From positions 62,001-126,000 of the forward strand of contig JBBPBK010000083.1 of the NCBI GenBank assembly GCA_039720395.1: a DNA stretch of 64,000 nt. Reading direction: 5' to 3'. Within the stretch, counting starts at the first letter, position 1. Each line of letters starts with the position of its first letter. This DNA comes from Liquidambar formosana. Lineage: Eukaryota; Streptophyta; Magnoliopsida; Saxifragales; Altingiaceae. Below the pieces are notes generated by a model, which was not told where the DNA came from, ran no database searches, and worked only from the letters and a program-made list of their open reading frames with translations. A program made the position numbers and the translations under genes. Shown in pieces: positions 46,297-59,400 of the stretch.

Positions 46297-49280
46297 CATG
46301 ATTATGCATAATACAAAATACATATGGGCTGGTAATTATGGTGAAGTTGAATGATTTAAAAATCTGGAAATTTTTCTGCATAATTGGTTTTCCTCCATGG
46401 CTGAACCTAGGGTTTGGAACCCTAGGTCAATTCTCTTCTACTCCTCTTCTAATTGATGGTTAAGTGTAGCCATGGATGCAATAGGTTGCATAGGGTTTGA
46501 GTTTGGAGAAGAAGAATAAGGAAACTAGGGTTTTATAAAACTGTTATGAACAGTTTTCATGGTAGCCATGAAAAACCGTCATCTTGTTTTGCATGCCGAA
46601 TTCAGAGTTCTTCTCCAAAATTTTCGAGCCATATATGGTTAGAAAGCTCTTTGAATCAGCTTTCCAACCCAACAAACGGTGCGTCAATCCGAGTTCTGTA
46701 GTGAAAGTTATGAATTTTTTACTACAGGCTGTCTGGAAAGACAGTTTTGCTCGGGAATGATGCAATAGCCACAACTTTGAGTTATTGATGGAGATCAAAG
46801 GCATGGCAATGGTTGCCACCACTTGGGTTATGTTCTATACATGGTAGGGAAAGGTTCCCAAAGCATTTAGATGCATCATAATTGGATTAAGATGCCAGAA
46901 CAGAAGGAAGAAGGAGAAGAACACCATGGAGGCTGAATCTGGGTTTTAGAACCCAAAGGTTCTTGCAATTAATTCTAATTAAAGCTGCTGTATTTATGAT
47001 GGCAAATAATTATAGGATCATTATATATCATGTGTATATGATTTTCTTTAAGTTTCAAAAAGGTTTTGATGGAAAAAGTTTCAAAAAGTTTGAAAATTTT
47101 TCATGAACAGCATAGCAGAATTTTTCTGCAGAAAAGTCATCAATGGAGTTTTGATTAGAACTTGAGTTAGGGAACTCCAAATTGCATGAAACCAATTGCA
47201 TTAGTTTCCTAAGACATGTAGGATACTGGGAAAATTCGTTTGGTAGCCTGACTTAATCATCTTGCTGGGTTTTAAATCAATTTCTGACCATGGACAGTAT
47301 GCTGTCAAATTCTGGGCAGCCTACTGTTGTTTTAATTGTTTAGAACAATTGGTGATGATATGATCATCCAAACCTCTTCTATTAGCTTAGTATTTCATGT
47401 AGGGACATGATACAAAAGCTGGTTTCAATGGAGGAGTCGAATTGATAAGGATTTAGAAGCTATTGTGACCTTCAAGGTCTGCAACAATGGCTCCAGCAAT
47501 GGGTTTTGGAAACCCTGATTGTTCTTGATGATGGCAGCCACTTCCACCACTTCTCACATGTCTAGAGGCTTGTCCCACACCCCTAGGATGTTCTCCCATG
47601 ACTGGCCATGGCCTCCCACAGTCGTTGGTGGCCATGGCAGCCTAGCCAAGCTCAGGCAGCCCCCTGGTAGTGACGGCTGCATAGAGTTAAGGATGAAACC
47701 CTAATTTTGAGTTAATGATGAAACCCTAATTTCATTAGGGCATTAATTAAAACCCTAATTGGAATATTAATTACCTTAATTAAGAGTTAATGATTGGTCA
47801 TTAAATGACCAATCATGGTTATTAATTGTTAGGGCATAATTAATACCATTAATGATGTCTAGGGTTAGGGTTTTTGATAACCCTAATTAGTGTAATTAAT
47901 TAAGGGTAATAAATACCCTATTTGGCATTAATTAAACCCTAATCCCTTTTATTAAATACCGTATGAACCTAGGGTTTTAATGATTGGTCATTAAATGACC
48001 AATCATAAGGCATTTAATGATTAGGGCTTGCATTTAGGGTTTAGGGTTATGCATTTAGGGTTTAGGGTTTTAGGAAACCCTAATGCACTAATTCATCATT
48101 TAATTGATTTTATTTAATTCCCATGTTAATTATTTAATTAATATTGATTAATTTTATAATGTTTTAAATGGTTTAAAATACAATTGGGGATTAAATTAAA
48201 ATCTGGAAATTCTTAATTAAATGAAATTGTTTTGTTTAAATAAGGAAACCCTAATATTGGATATTAGAGTTATTTTAGGAAACTTTATATGTTTCTATTA
48301 ATTTGATTAATTGAAACTAAATGTCTTAAATGTTAAGACTTTATTTAATTCTGGATATTTTTGTTTAAACCTAATAAGATTAGGATGCATTAATGAGATT
48401 AATGTAAATCATTCAAGAGAATTACCATAATGCCCATATGTCTTAATGCTTACAGTTTTTCTTTACATTATGCAATGAGATTGTATGTATGTGTTTGGAT
48501 GATGATTTTGGACTATACCCCTTAAACCAATTGTGATTGGCCGTCTTATGAATGGGTTGTAATAATTTTTCTAGAGTTGTAATTTTATTATGGTGATGTA
48601 ATTTATTATTTGGGGTTTGCATGCCACCTTCCCTCTCTCTCTATCATTCTCTTATGTACCCCACATTCCCCTCATGTATCCCTTTCTATATATTACGTAA
48701 ATGTTATTAGTCGAGAGCGCACTAAGGAGCATGGTGGACCCAAAGGAGTATGATGGAGCCCAACAAGCCAATGGTGAAGACCATCAAGTCAAGGGAGCAG
48801 ATTGAAGGACTTGAAAGCTTAGAGAAGTCTTTCAAGAAGGCATACATGTTACGAATGGTTTATTTAACGATCACCCACACCCACCTTAGACCTTGGATTC
48901 AATCTATTGGCTTGGATTGAATCCTCTCAAAGTCCATAATCATCATAGTGGGAGCTTTTATTTATGAGATAATTGTATTAGCTCAAATACCATAGTTTGG
49001 TATATGTTACCTATTCACTTAGGGACTAATATCAAAATATGGTACTTTATATATGTTGATATATAATAGCATGCGATGTATGATTTATAATAGCATGAGA
49101 TGTATGATTATAAATAGCATAATTTATATGTTTAAATTTTGATACATAGGATGCATGTTAATTTGATGAGACCCTTTAAAACCCCTCTTATTTAATATTA
49201 AGTTGAAAATGGAGAAGTCATTGGGGAATGAATTCTTCATTGCCTTCCATCATTATAGGATCATCTAACGTCCCTTAATG
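46297..49280 (+). other. Non-coding 5' interior of Copia copy 2
   Basis: About 3 kb with no gag reading frame. TTTAGGGTTTAGGG-like motifs lie at 48023-48075 and several AACCCTAA motifs around them. The 92-codon open frame on the opposite strand at 46544-46822 is conserved in copy 1 (19128-19406) but has no known domain. As the copies are recent relatives, conservation alone does not show function. Confidence 0.5.
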
Positions 49281-49591
49281 TGGGTACATGGCTGCAGACA
49301 TGTAGGAGCTACCCATGTTAAAGACATTACTTGAAACTATCACATATGAGATATCATGGGGTGCCTAAACTGGTATATACCAAGAAACTAACATGTAAGG
49401 TATATATTTGGCGAAACATACCTGTGTGAATGATGGGTTTAACTTAACTAGGGAAGTATTCCAAGAAACTAACATGTGAGGTGTATGTTCCCTAGAGGCA
49501 AAATGATTGGAACTTGCTTATGAAGCAATAGACAAAGAGTTGTCTTCTTATTGTGGGTTAGAAGTCAAGAAACTAACATGTGAGGCTTCTA
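49281..49591 (+). other. Row of five inverted repeats with a shared loop (copy 2)
   Basis: Arms: TGGGTA (49281)/TACCCA (49310), CCCATG (49312)/CATGGG (49355), TATATACC (49374)/GGTATATA (49399), CTAGGGAA (49448)/TTCCCTAG (49488), TAGAAG (49559)/CTTCTA (49586). Loops of the last three contain GAAACTAACATGTGAGG, with one change in the first of these; the second repeat has a diverged form. Arms differ in sequence but each pairs with its own partner. Confidence 0.75.
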
Positions 49592-50879
49592 GGTCACAGT
49601 GGGACCCCAATCCCCATTAGGAATGAGATTCCCGAATTCCATTAGAGGGTGTATGGAATTTGATAAAATAGTCGGAGGTATCATATGATTAAAGACCCAA
49701 TCATTATGGATAAAAATGAAATCTAATTCTTTGTTTATGTAGATTACCTAATTACTCACTTCAAAACCCCTATTTCCTAATATAGGATATTGATAGTTTG
49801 ACTAAACCCGATTTCTTTGATTGACTTGGGAAATTGAGAATTGTTCTCAATTTCAAAAGATTGTTTATATACTATTAGGCCTTTTATTAAAGGCCCTCCA
49901 TAAAACATCTTAAGAAGAAAAAGACACTATGCGCAATTGGCATCTTGTTGCCATGCTAAATGATAGTATTGATGACTAATGAGTTTCAGAAGCAAAATTA
50001 GTCAATGCAAGTGCCTTTGATGTCCTACATCACATACAAAGGTTGTATTATGAGTGAAATAATACTATAAAGTATAGTACTTGTAAAGGACTTCTTCTGG
50101 ACTAGGATGTAATAAAAGTTGTTTATTAATAATCATTCTTTTGAAAAATGATTAATCACATAGAATAGCTTGAGAAGCTAGACGTGATTTAAAATGGAAG
50201 CATAGAGGAAAGCAAGTCTTGAAAAGTCAAAGAGAAAGAAATATAATTATTTTGTAGTAAATATAAGGTATTGTAAAGGGAACTTGATAAAGTATTAGTC
50301 TTCCTAGAAGAACCAAACTTTTGAAGTTTTGGTTCATGCTCTAAACTAAATTATTGGTTAGTTCTGCTTCTTGGTTTTTGGATTCTAGTATAATCTAAAT
50401 CGAAGCAGAAAGTTAAGTAGATAATAAGTTACCTTCAAAAATTTTAATAGAGCAAGAGTTGCTAGATTAATTTTGGGAACTTATTTCTTAACTAAGTCAT
50501 TTAAGACATTCTAGAAATTTGATTTCCGAATTTAAATGACTAATTAGAGCGAATGCAACGTATTCCGAGAATACAAGAGATGTAGAGACTCTCATTTAAA
50601 TGTAACGATTATGACTTGGTTATGAGATGACCAAACCCATCTTTTACTTGGTGAAGTGAATAAGTTACATTTATAATTTGACTATACATTGTGATGTATA
50701 CAGTCATGTAGAGCATGCATTCAATTATAGTAGACTCATCTTAGAATACCATAGCTCAATGGTGAATCTAAGAGAACAAATTGAACCCTATTAAGATATG
50801 GTTTGATCCATGATGAGTTTTACTAATGTATCCATCTAGGATATACCTTAAAATTGCTACATATTGATAATTTAGGGTT

Positions 50880-52600
50880 CACTCCAGTTTTGTCCCAATT
50901 ATATCAGATATGATATGGGAAGAAACCCAACTTAAAGAAGTTAAGGCTTGGGCATGTGCTACGTTTGTCTGGAAACATAATGTAGACAATCTGGAAATAA
51001 GGTCAAGTAAGTGTTGAATTGTGGTATATCCTAAAAGTGGTTGGGATAGTATTTCTATTACTCTAATGAACAAAAGTTGTCCATTAGGATGATTGCTGGA
51101 TTTTCTTGAGAAAGAGTTCATTCAAGAAAGATGCAAAAGTAGATAGAATTTACAGAATTGTTTGTAAAGCCACAAACCAATAAAGATCCAACCCTTGCCC
51201 CTATTGAGGCAAAACCTTTAATTACACCACATTCTTTTCATAGATCAAATTGGATATTTCTTTAACATAAGAGAGATATTGTATCTCCATTAAAATGTGA
51301 AAGAATTGTTCTTTGGTGATAAAGATCACCAAGATAATCCTATTGATTATGATTAGGCGATGTTTGACATCAACTTGAGAAATGACTAAGAGTCATTAAA
51401 TCCAATATGGACACGTAGAGATCTAAAAGGCTTGGCTATTTAAGAATGTTTTCAACATAGGCAAAAAGTTGTCTATAAAGAAACTTGTTTGATAATAGTT
51501 ATGCTGAAATCCATTTGGATCTTGTTATCTATAAACACACATTTTGAATATGAGATATGTCAAAAAGGATATAAAGATGTTATATCAAATGGTGAAAAAC
51601 CATAAAAGTATTTAAGTTGTAGAAGTCTATTAATAGACTACAAGGTTCTTATAATTAGAACATCTATAAAGTTGAAGTAATCAAATTGTTTGATTTCTCT
51701 CATTGTATAGATGGACCATGAGTGTATAAAAGGTTAGTGGGAGTACGATCGTTTTTCTTTATCCTATCAATAAGAGGACATCCTAATCATTATGAATGAT
51801 ATATAAATGTTATCTAATGTGAAGTTTTAGTTTTTGAGAAAAACTTCTTCATGAAAGATTTGGTAGAAGCATCCAACAAGATCTATAGAGATAGATCATA
51901 TAGATTGCTAAGTATCTACAAGTCATTAAACATAGTTGAAATGTTGAAGGAGTTCAACATGGAGAATTCTAAGGGAGGTCTGAGTTACTTTAGATAAGAA
52001 TTCATTATTCAAGGGCATGTGTCCTAAGATAACACAAGTAAGGTTCTTAAAGTGTTAAGAAGCCTTATTCTACACTATGTATTGAACCTGATATCTATTA
52101 TGTTGTAATTGTTACAAATAGTTATCAGTCAATTCAAATTTGGAATATTGGATTGTATATGGAAATTGTAAACTCATAGTAGATGGGTATACTTTATATT
52201 CACTTTGGATATAATCCATATGGGGTATATTTTATATTCACTTTAATTAATGAAATACTTAATGGAAGAACTATATGAAAGATACAGTAGATTCCATTAT
52301 TGAGGGTGAATTAATTGTCGCATTGTCTAGGAGACTGTTTGGATCTATAAGTTCATTTAGAACTTGGAGTTGTTCCTTCCATTGAGTTGCCCACACCTTG
52401 TTTTGTGACAACAATGGGTCTATATCTCAAGTATAGGAATCACGGTCTCATCAAAAGTCCAAACACATAGAGCGACAATTCCAAGTGATTAGAGGAATCA
52501 TTGGAAGAGGTAATAGATACATTACAGAAGATATTATCTACATAAGTTTTTGTAGACCTACTGACTAAAGCTTTAAAACATAATTGGTTATGTCTAAGAC
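50880..52600 (+). pseudogene. Decayed Copia pol of copy 2
   Basis: Broken frames match, in order, the integrase C-terminal part (FLEKEFIQER near 51100), reverse transcriptase (VSGSTIVFL-like near 51730-51760, with the active-site box corrupted), and RNase H (LGVVPSIELP at about 52365, then the NNGS-like box and HQKSKH-like box). The end is a DLLTKAL-like block near 52555. The same lesions appear in part in copy 1, so decay predates at least one of the insertions. Confidence 0.7.
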
Positions 52601-52662
52601 CAACATCTTGAGAAGATAGGTATGCGATACATGGTCGATTGGCTTTAGTGCAAGTGGGAGAT

Positions 52663-54315
52663 TGTTAGGATTATGCCCTAGAGCCAATCATAGAGATGAT
52701 TGTTTAGGGATTAGGAACAATCATTTGATTTCATTTATGTATGTCACATTTATTATTGATTTAATAAAAGGGCTTATTCTATTATGTTTATATGCATAAT
52801 TTATATTTACATAATATGTCCACGGAGTTAGAGTTGAGAATATGGAATTACAAAGAGTTGTAATTTTGAGACTGTAAATATATCTCTGTACTAAATTCCT
52901 GAAGCATTCCTAGTTGAAGGTTTATTATGATGGACAATAATGAACCATAGGACTAGCACTTGTTAGGTTGACTCTATAGGAGGATAGCTAGTCTCAAGCT
53001 ATTTGTGTGGAGACACTACAACCAACAAGTGGGTGCCTATTACGAGAATAGGTACACTGAATGTGACCAAAGATATGAGATAAACTGAATGGAGTTTTAT
53101 CCTGCCTGTCAATCAGTTTCTCATTGTTATAGTGGTACAAGTAATCCTTAGACCTGAGACACCATAGTTGTCTTATGCATGTAGCTTTAGAAATTTGATA
53201 ACACTAAGTGCAGATCCTATTCAGGGGTCTGTAAAGGTGTTCATTGGCCCTACTGCTATGTGTATGAAGGCATGTGAGTGATCAACAAGGGATCCATCAC
53301 TCTCAGGAAAAAGAGAGAGAATGTCTCATATAGCATTCATAATATAACTCATTAAATCCATGGCCATGGTAGGATGAATATGAAAAGAGTTTCATGAGTT
53401 CATCAATGAGTTGATATCTATGAATGAGTATAAAGTAATTGAACTAGGGACTTAACAGACTTCCATGTCCTATTAGTTCAATTGGAGACATTATGTTGAA
53501 GGAAGGATGTAATTGTAACCTATAAACTATAACAGAAGGGTTCTTTGTAAATGACTATTCACCTCATTAAGGACCACACCATGAGCCATATGCTAGGTGT
53601 TACTCATGGTTAGTAGAAGCCCTAATTGATATAAATGAGTTATAATCAATTAGGGAATTGGAAAGAGTTCCAATTAAACCCTAAATGGAAAGAGTTCCAT
53701 TGTGCACATCTTGTGCTATTTCTACTACTTGATGATGTGAACCCAATGGGTCACACACTGATCATGCAAGATGAGCTTTTAAGTCTATGAGAGAAAGGGT
53801 ATGAGTGCATGAAGAATAGTTCTTTGAGGCCATGTTTGTATTTGATATAAACAATAGGGGTTATTATGCAATTTAGGGAAATTGCACAAAACCCTAAAAG
53901 GGTTTCCCCCCTAGGGCCGGCCCCTTTAGTGTGGACTATTTAAGTCACACTATGATGTGTGACATCATAACTTTTAGAAGAGACCAAGGGCTGGCCAGAA
54001 TTTCCAGCCTCCCTCTCTCTCTCTCCTCTTTTCTCCTACACTAGCAACAACAAGGAAAAGGAGGAAAGGACTTGAAGTTCTAGCTAGGTGTGGATACCGT
54101 TGGAGGCAGCACACTTGGGCTGCTCATTCACTGCTGTCCAGAATCAAAGCTTGGAGCAAAAAGGAGAAGACAAAAATTCTGTAAGTATTCTAACCCTCTT
54201 TGTAGTTAGGGTTTGATTTTGTGTTATGCATAGTTAGATTCATGGGCTGTGGAATCGTAGGAAAAATTTTTATATTCCGCACTTTGTATTTTTCCCTCTT
54301 GTTCGATTCCCAACA
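52663..54315 (+). repeat. 3' LTR of Copia copy 2
   Basis: 1,653 bp, preceded by the polypurine tract CAAGTGGGAGAT (52651-52662). Confidence 0.92.
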
Positions 54316-54342
54316 TGTACAATATGTATAGCGTGTTTGCAT

Positions 54343-54354
54343 TGGTATTAGAGC
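54343..54354 (+). promoter_or_regulatory. Primer-binding site of the old Copia element
   Basis: TGGTATTAGAGC, one substitution from the usual TGGTATCAGAGC, two bases after the LTR end TTTGCA. Confidence 0.75.
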
Positions 54355-56311
54355 CATAGTTTTGTTGGTTCAGCTAATAGTTCCCATGGTTATGTTCTCT
54401 TTCTAAAAACACTATTGATGGGTTTCTTAAAAAATGAATTTTTAAAGTGGTTTTTACCCGAAATATTTTATGTGGTACGGTTATGTTCTCCTATGTGTGA
54501 GGAACATTCCCATCAAGTTTCAAGAGAAATTGATGTGTATTTTGAGAGAAAACACGAACCCTTGTTTTTGAAAATTGTGTTTTTTTCCAAAACTTGGGGT
54601 TGCTTTTTAATGTACCTAGACCTATTATTAATGGATATAATTGGTATATTCGTAATCTATATTACGAGGGCTTTCCAACAACATATTATTTGCGCAATTT
54701 AGATACCATATGTGAAAAATATGAGCCAAGAAGGTGGCTCATTGAACATACAAATCTGGTGTGAATTTGCCGTAGAAAATGAAGTGCAGAAAATTGTGAC
54801 ACCCACTCTCTCCTATTGGAGAGTGCGAGAGAGTGTGGAAGCTGTAGAACTCCGATTTGCATGCCATTTTTTTTCTAAATTCATAAAATTTAATTTATGA
54901 TTTTTTGGTAATTTTAAAAGTTTTTATGTTTACCAGAAAATTTATTATAAAATTCTAGTAGAAAACATGAATAATGAGAACCCCACTTGCTCGCGTGGGA
55001 GTACGTGCATGGATGTTTGGTGGCTTAGAAAATTTGTAAATTATTTTTAAGGCTTGTTTATTACCCTGGCTTACTGTAGCTCCCAAACCAACTTCTGGAT
55101 TTTTTATTTAGTTAATTTTTGTGTATTTTTCCTTATCGAAAAATAAAATAAAATTAGTTTATGCAAAATAAAATTTCCAAAGGCTGTTTTAATTTTGTTT
55201 GACCATATGGGAGTGAGAATATGTCATTGGAAGAGCTACGCAACTTGGATTTATTGTGCATCACCTAATTATATGTGGTAATTAATTAATTAATTAGTGT
55301 AATTAATTATTTTATTGCGTTACGCAATTTAATTGCTGCCAACGCTTCACCTGTCGTATGAGACTTATTGGTACACTCCCACAGGGGTTGAACGTGGCCT
55401 AACCATCCATTTAAAAGACCTTTTTTGATTGTTATGTATTAGCATATTAGTTCTAGGATTAAATAGTTGGCTTTTTAGTAAATTTGGAAAGAGCTTGTGT
55501 TCTCTTTGCTTTTGGTGTATAAGATTATTCTGTAAGGCATAATGTGTGGCGCGGCATCCCCATTTATTTATTCATTGCAGTAGATCCATTGTAGTAGGAT
55601 TTTTGAAAATATAATGTATTATATCATGTACAATTTTGAAAAGCCATGTAAAGGGATGTGTTTCGTGATGCACATTATGTATGTAAAATTTTCTTAGCAT
55701 AGGTTCTAAAATTTACCAATCTAGTTCAATGTAGGGACCTGTATGCTTATTTTTGTGGAGCAATTTATTATATTATTATGTTAATATAATACTGTGGATG
55801 TTATTAGTTAAGAATTTGTACCTCTTAATATGTATATTTGTTCGAAAAACAATTGAGAAATACTCCTAACCTACACTATCGAGAGATGATTATGAATAAT
55901 AGCAACAATTTTCAATATTGGTGTGTGGGAAGTGATAATACTTTTCATTTGAGTTTTCTGAACGAATAGAAAGATGTATAAATAATAATGTCAACCCTAT
56001 GCAATATGAATGAAATGATGACTAGCATACATATGGCTTAAAAAATCAATACCTTTTAAATGAGCAAGTGCTCCTGGATATTTTGACCAGTTTTGTGATC
56101 CGACTTGTGGATGGGTATACGACCCTACATTGTCTTGACTTTGTGAGTTTGAGGCCTACCATTCTTAATTAAAGATAGATCGTAGTGTGCGCTTTACTAT
56201 GCTAAGTAGCATGCTTGTTGATTATATTGGGAAAACTGTATTGCACCACATGCGCTTTATTGTGTTAAGTAGCATTCTTATTAATCTAATAGGGGAGTAT
56301 GTATACTACAT
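54355..56311 (+). other. 5' interior of the old Copia element
   Basis: It should hold the leader and gag N-terminal part. Open frames at 54415-54702 and 54712-54900 have no recognisable domain, so I call no gene here. Confidence 0.45.
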
Positions 56312-59300
56312 TGTTGTGGACCCTAAAAAAGTGGCCCACATCGGGTTGAAAACGGAATCGCCACCTCATTTTTTTAAAGGAAAAGAGGAAAACCCTAAAA
56401 TGTTTTATTTTCCAAAACAAGTGACTCCATGCTTAAAATGGTAAGGCAAAAGATCTTTTGGAAACCAAAGATTGTGGATTCGGAGGCTAAGTTACGATAT
56501 GGGAAGGTTCTAGGCAAAGCCTATAGGCACCCATATCGCCCTAAACGGTTTCTTAATTTAATTGGGCTAAATCAAAGTCTTAAGCACACATAAAATATCA
56601 ATTAGCATCACAAAACAGTATGCATATCATCCATTCACTCATCTACATAAGCAAATAAATCAAAGAAAAAGAGAAAAGAGAAAAGGGGGAAAGAAAACCT
56701 AGGATACTTAGTATCCTAGGGCGGACTTGAACCTTACAAAGAGCGCCTACGTACCATGTATGGAAATATATGGATCAAAGTCCATGTAGTTCGAAAGGGA
56801 ATAGGGTTATAACCTAATAGCGGCCTATGGTAAACCCTAAGTTTCCTTTCAAGAATAAAAGAATTTCTAACGATAAATGATTCTCAAAAGCTCTTTAGAA
56901 AATATGGGATTTCAATAAAGATAGAAACTTTGATTTAAAAAGCATTTTTTTTGTAAAGGAAACTATAGAGATATACCATATCCCCCTATTAGGAAATAAC
57001 CCTAAGAGGGAGAAAGCGAAAGATTCAAGGAAGAAAAGATGAATTAGGGCACCTCCATATCCTACTTACCTTAAACAAAAGCAACTTATCAAAATAACCA
57101 ACCTATTGCATAAGGTAATTACTTTATTTGCAAGATTTCATCTCGCAATAGCCAAAATAATCCCCCCACATTGGTGGGGTAATTGCACCTGTTATATCCC
57201 ACTTTCTATGGGTTTGTACCTGTCAAGCACCTGCAATTTGCATGCAAAACACACCAAAAACACCAACAAACCAACCTAGTTTCTAACCAAGCAATTATCA
57301 TGCTTAAACATAGGCTATCACATGCTCAAAATATGTCATTAAGGACAGTAAACAGATCTGGACGGAATTGAAATAAGGCTCAAAATCACCCACAAGTCAT
57401 GTAAATAACATGAATCATGAACTAACTAAAACCCTAATTTGGCCCTATATGCAGTGACATGCAAAAAACCCTAAATCAACTATATGAATGCAGAAAAGAT
57501 CATAGTTATCTAATATGCAACACATATATAGCAACTATGAAGAAAAACTAAAGAAAATCCCTAAGCTACCATGCTATATGCAACTTTCCTAAAACAAGGA
57601 TGAATGAAACCCTAGAATCACAATTGTGCATAAAATCACATAAAATAACTATAAATCATGCAAAACCAAATATGAATAGCCTTTTAATCATGTATATTAA
57701 CCAATAGAAGCATCAATACATGATAAAGATATAGGCTTGCACATGAAATATAGCTATTCTAAGCAAAACCCCTATTTCAGCACAAGAAAAACCCTAGAAT
57801 CCCAACTTCACATGAAATCACATGAAATAACCCTCTAGCATGCAAAACAGCCCATGAACATCATCCTAATCATGCATATAATCTAATAGAAGTATCATCA
57901 CATGATAAAAATATATGCTTTAACATGCAAAAGAATTATTTCATGTAGAAAACTAATTTCAGCACCATGGAAACCCTAGAATCACAAACTCACATAAAAT
58001 CACATGGAATAATCCTATAACATGCATAACTAATCATGAATGATATTTTTATCACATATATTAACCAGTAGAAGCATCAACATATGATAAAAATACTAAC
58101 TTGAATATGCATTAGAATTATTCTAAGTGAAAACCTAGTTTCAACATGAAAGAGAAGGAGATATAGCTATGGTGCAGTTCCCTTGCTGCTATAGAGTCCT
58201 CCTCTCCTCTTATGAACTGCTGGAAACACTCTCCTTCAAGCTTTCATGCAAAGCTCCAGCCCTCCTTCAAGCTCTCTCTCTCTCTCTCTTTCTCTCACTC
58301 AGAAATTAGGTTAAACTACCCTAAGGATGAATGTAATTGCCTCTAGGTGCCTCCAAGTCTCTCTAAGTGCCTCCCATAATGCTGAAGTATAAGGGGGTAT
58401 TTATAGAGTTTGAGGGGAATCCCTCAATGGTTGGGATTAAAACCTTAGGTATTGATCCAAGGGTTCTTAGAGACTCCATTGGGGCTCAAGTAGGTCAATT
58501 AGGGTTAAAAATAAGGTGGAATGGCGGCTGGAGGCGGACAAGTTCGAGAAAATAGGAGGGAGTCCGCTTCAGCACTCAAAAAAGGAAAGAGGCTTGGATG
58601 ACCACCTAGTGTTGGGCAGCTGACCACCTGGGCTTGGGTGGCTGACCACCTGGGCTGGGTGGTTAGCCGCCAAGCGCCAGGTGGTCACCCAAGCGCCTTA
58701 TCAGCAATTGCCATTTTTGCACTCTTTCGCCTTCCAAAAGTGTTTCGGGGGTCAAACGGAGTCCAATTTTGACGAAACAAAAGCCAAAACGACCGTGTTT
58801 CGAAGGGGAATGTAATTTGAGTCACTTAAGGGCAAGAACCCCTAACCATGGCTGCATGGTTAAGTCTTACAAAGACGGATAACCGCTATGCACCACCGTC
58901 GCTTAGCTTAGGTATGCACATGGGTTGAACCGAATGTCTTTCAATGTGAAATTCAACTTCCCTAAACACATTTGGGGATGAAATTAAGACTAATCAAAGT
59001 CAAATGAGTGGGCATGGAGTGAAAATCATGAGCCAATTCGAGCTAACCCGAAATAGGTCTCTTAACCAACCTGAGCCATATTGAGCCATTCTAATCCTGA
59101 ACCATCAATTCATCGAACTGAACTCATAAATACCTCAAATGCATCCATATGAACTCCAATTGGCAACTTGGAGATCATTTCAAGGTCAAATGAAAAGTTT
59201 GTGACCTAAAAGACGATTATGCCCCTTAAGTCACAAAAGTTCTTATTAACCCTCAAGATCAACTCCAAATCGAACCAAAATTCATACACATCATCCTCAA

Positions 59301-59400
59301 GACCCTAGAAACTCAATGCAAAAGACTAGACTCAAAAAGGAAACAAAAAGACACATAAAATGACAAACCCTAGCTAAGGAGGCAAAAATGGGGTGTGACA
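56312..59400 (-). mobile_element. Tat-type Gypsy solo LTR, about 3.1 kb
   Basis: On the minus strand it starts TGTCACACCCCATTTTTGCC (compare TGTTAACACCCCATTTTG at 6155) and ends GGTCCACAACA. Near its 3' end it carries GGTGGCGATTCC and a GGGTGCCTATAGGC block, as the other Tat LTRs here do. Neither a primer-binding site nor a polypurine tract is seen next to it. No clear target duplication is found, which leaves the exact left border open. An inverted repeat GACCACCTGG / CCAGGTGGTC lies at about 58641-58687. Confidence 0.65.

Larger units (their letters stand above)
44631..54315 (+). mobile_element. Copia LTR retrotransposon copy 2 (+ orientation)
   Basis: 9,685 bp, LTRs 44631-46283 and 52663-54315 (both 1,653 bp), flanked by a perfect 5-bp duplication TGTAC (44626-44630 and 54316-54320). 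The left LTR begins TATTAGG where the right begins TGTTAGG. By eye I find about 30 differences between the LTRs, so it is older than copy 1. The interior is colinear with copy 1, including the hairpin row, TTTAGGG motifs and the decayed pol. It lies in the 5' LTR of the old Copia element. Confidence 0.92.
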
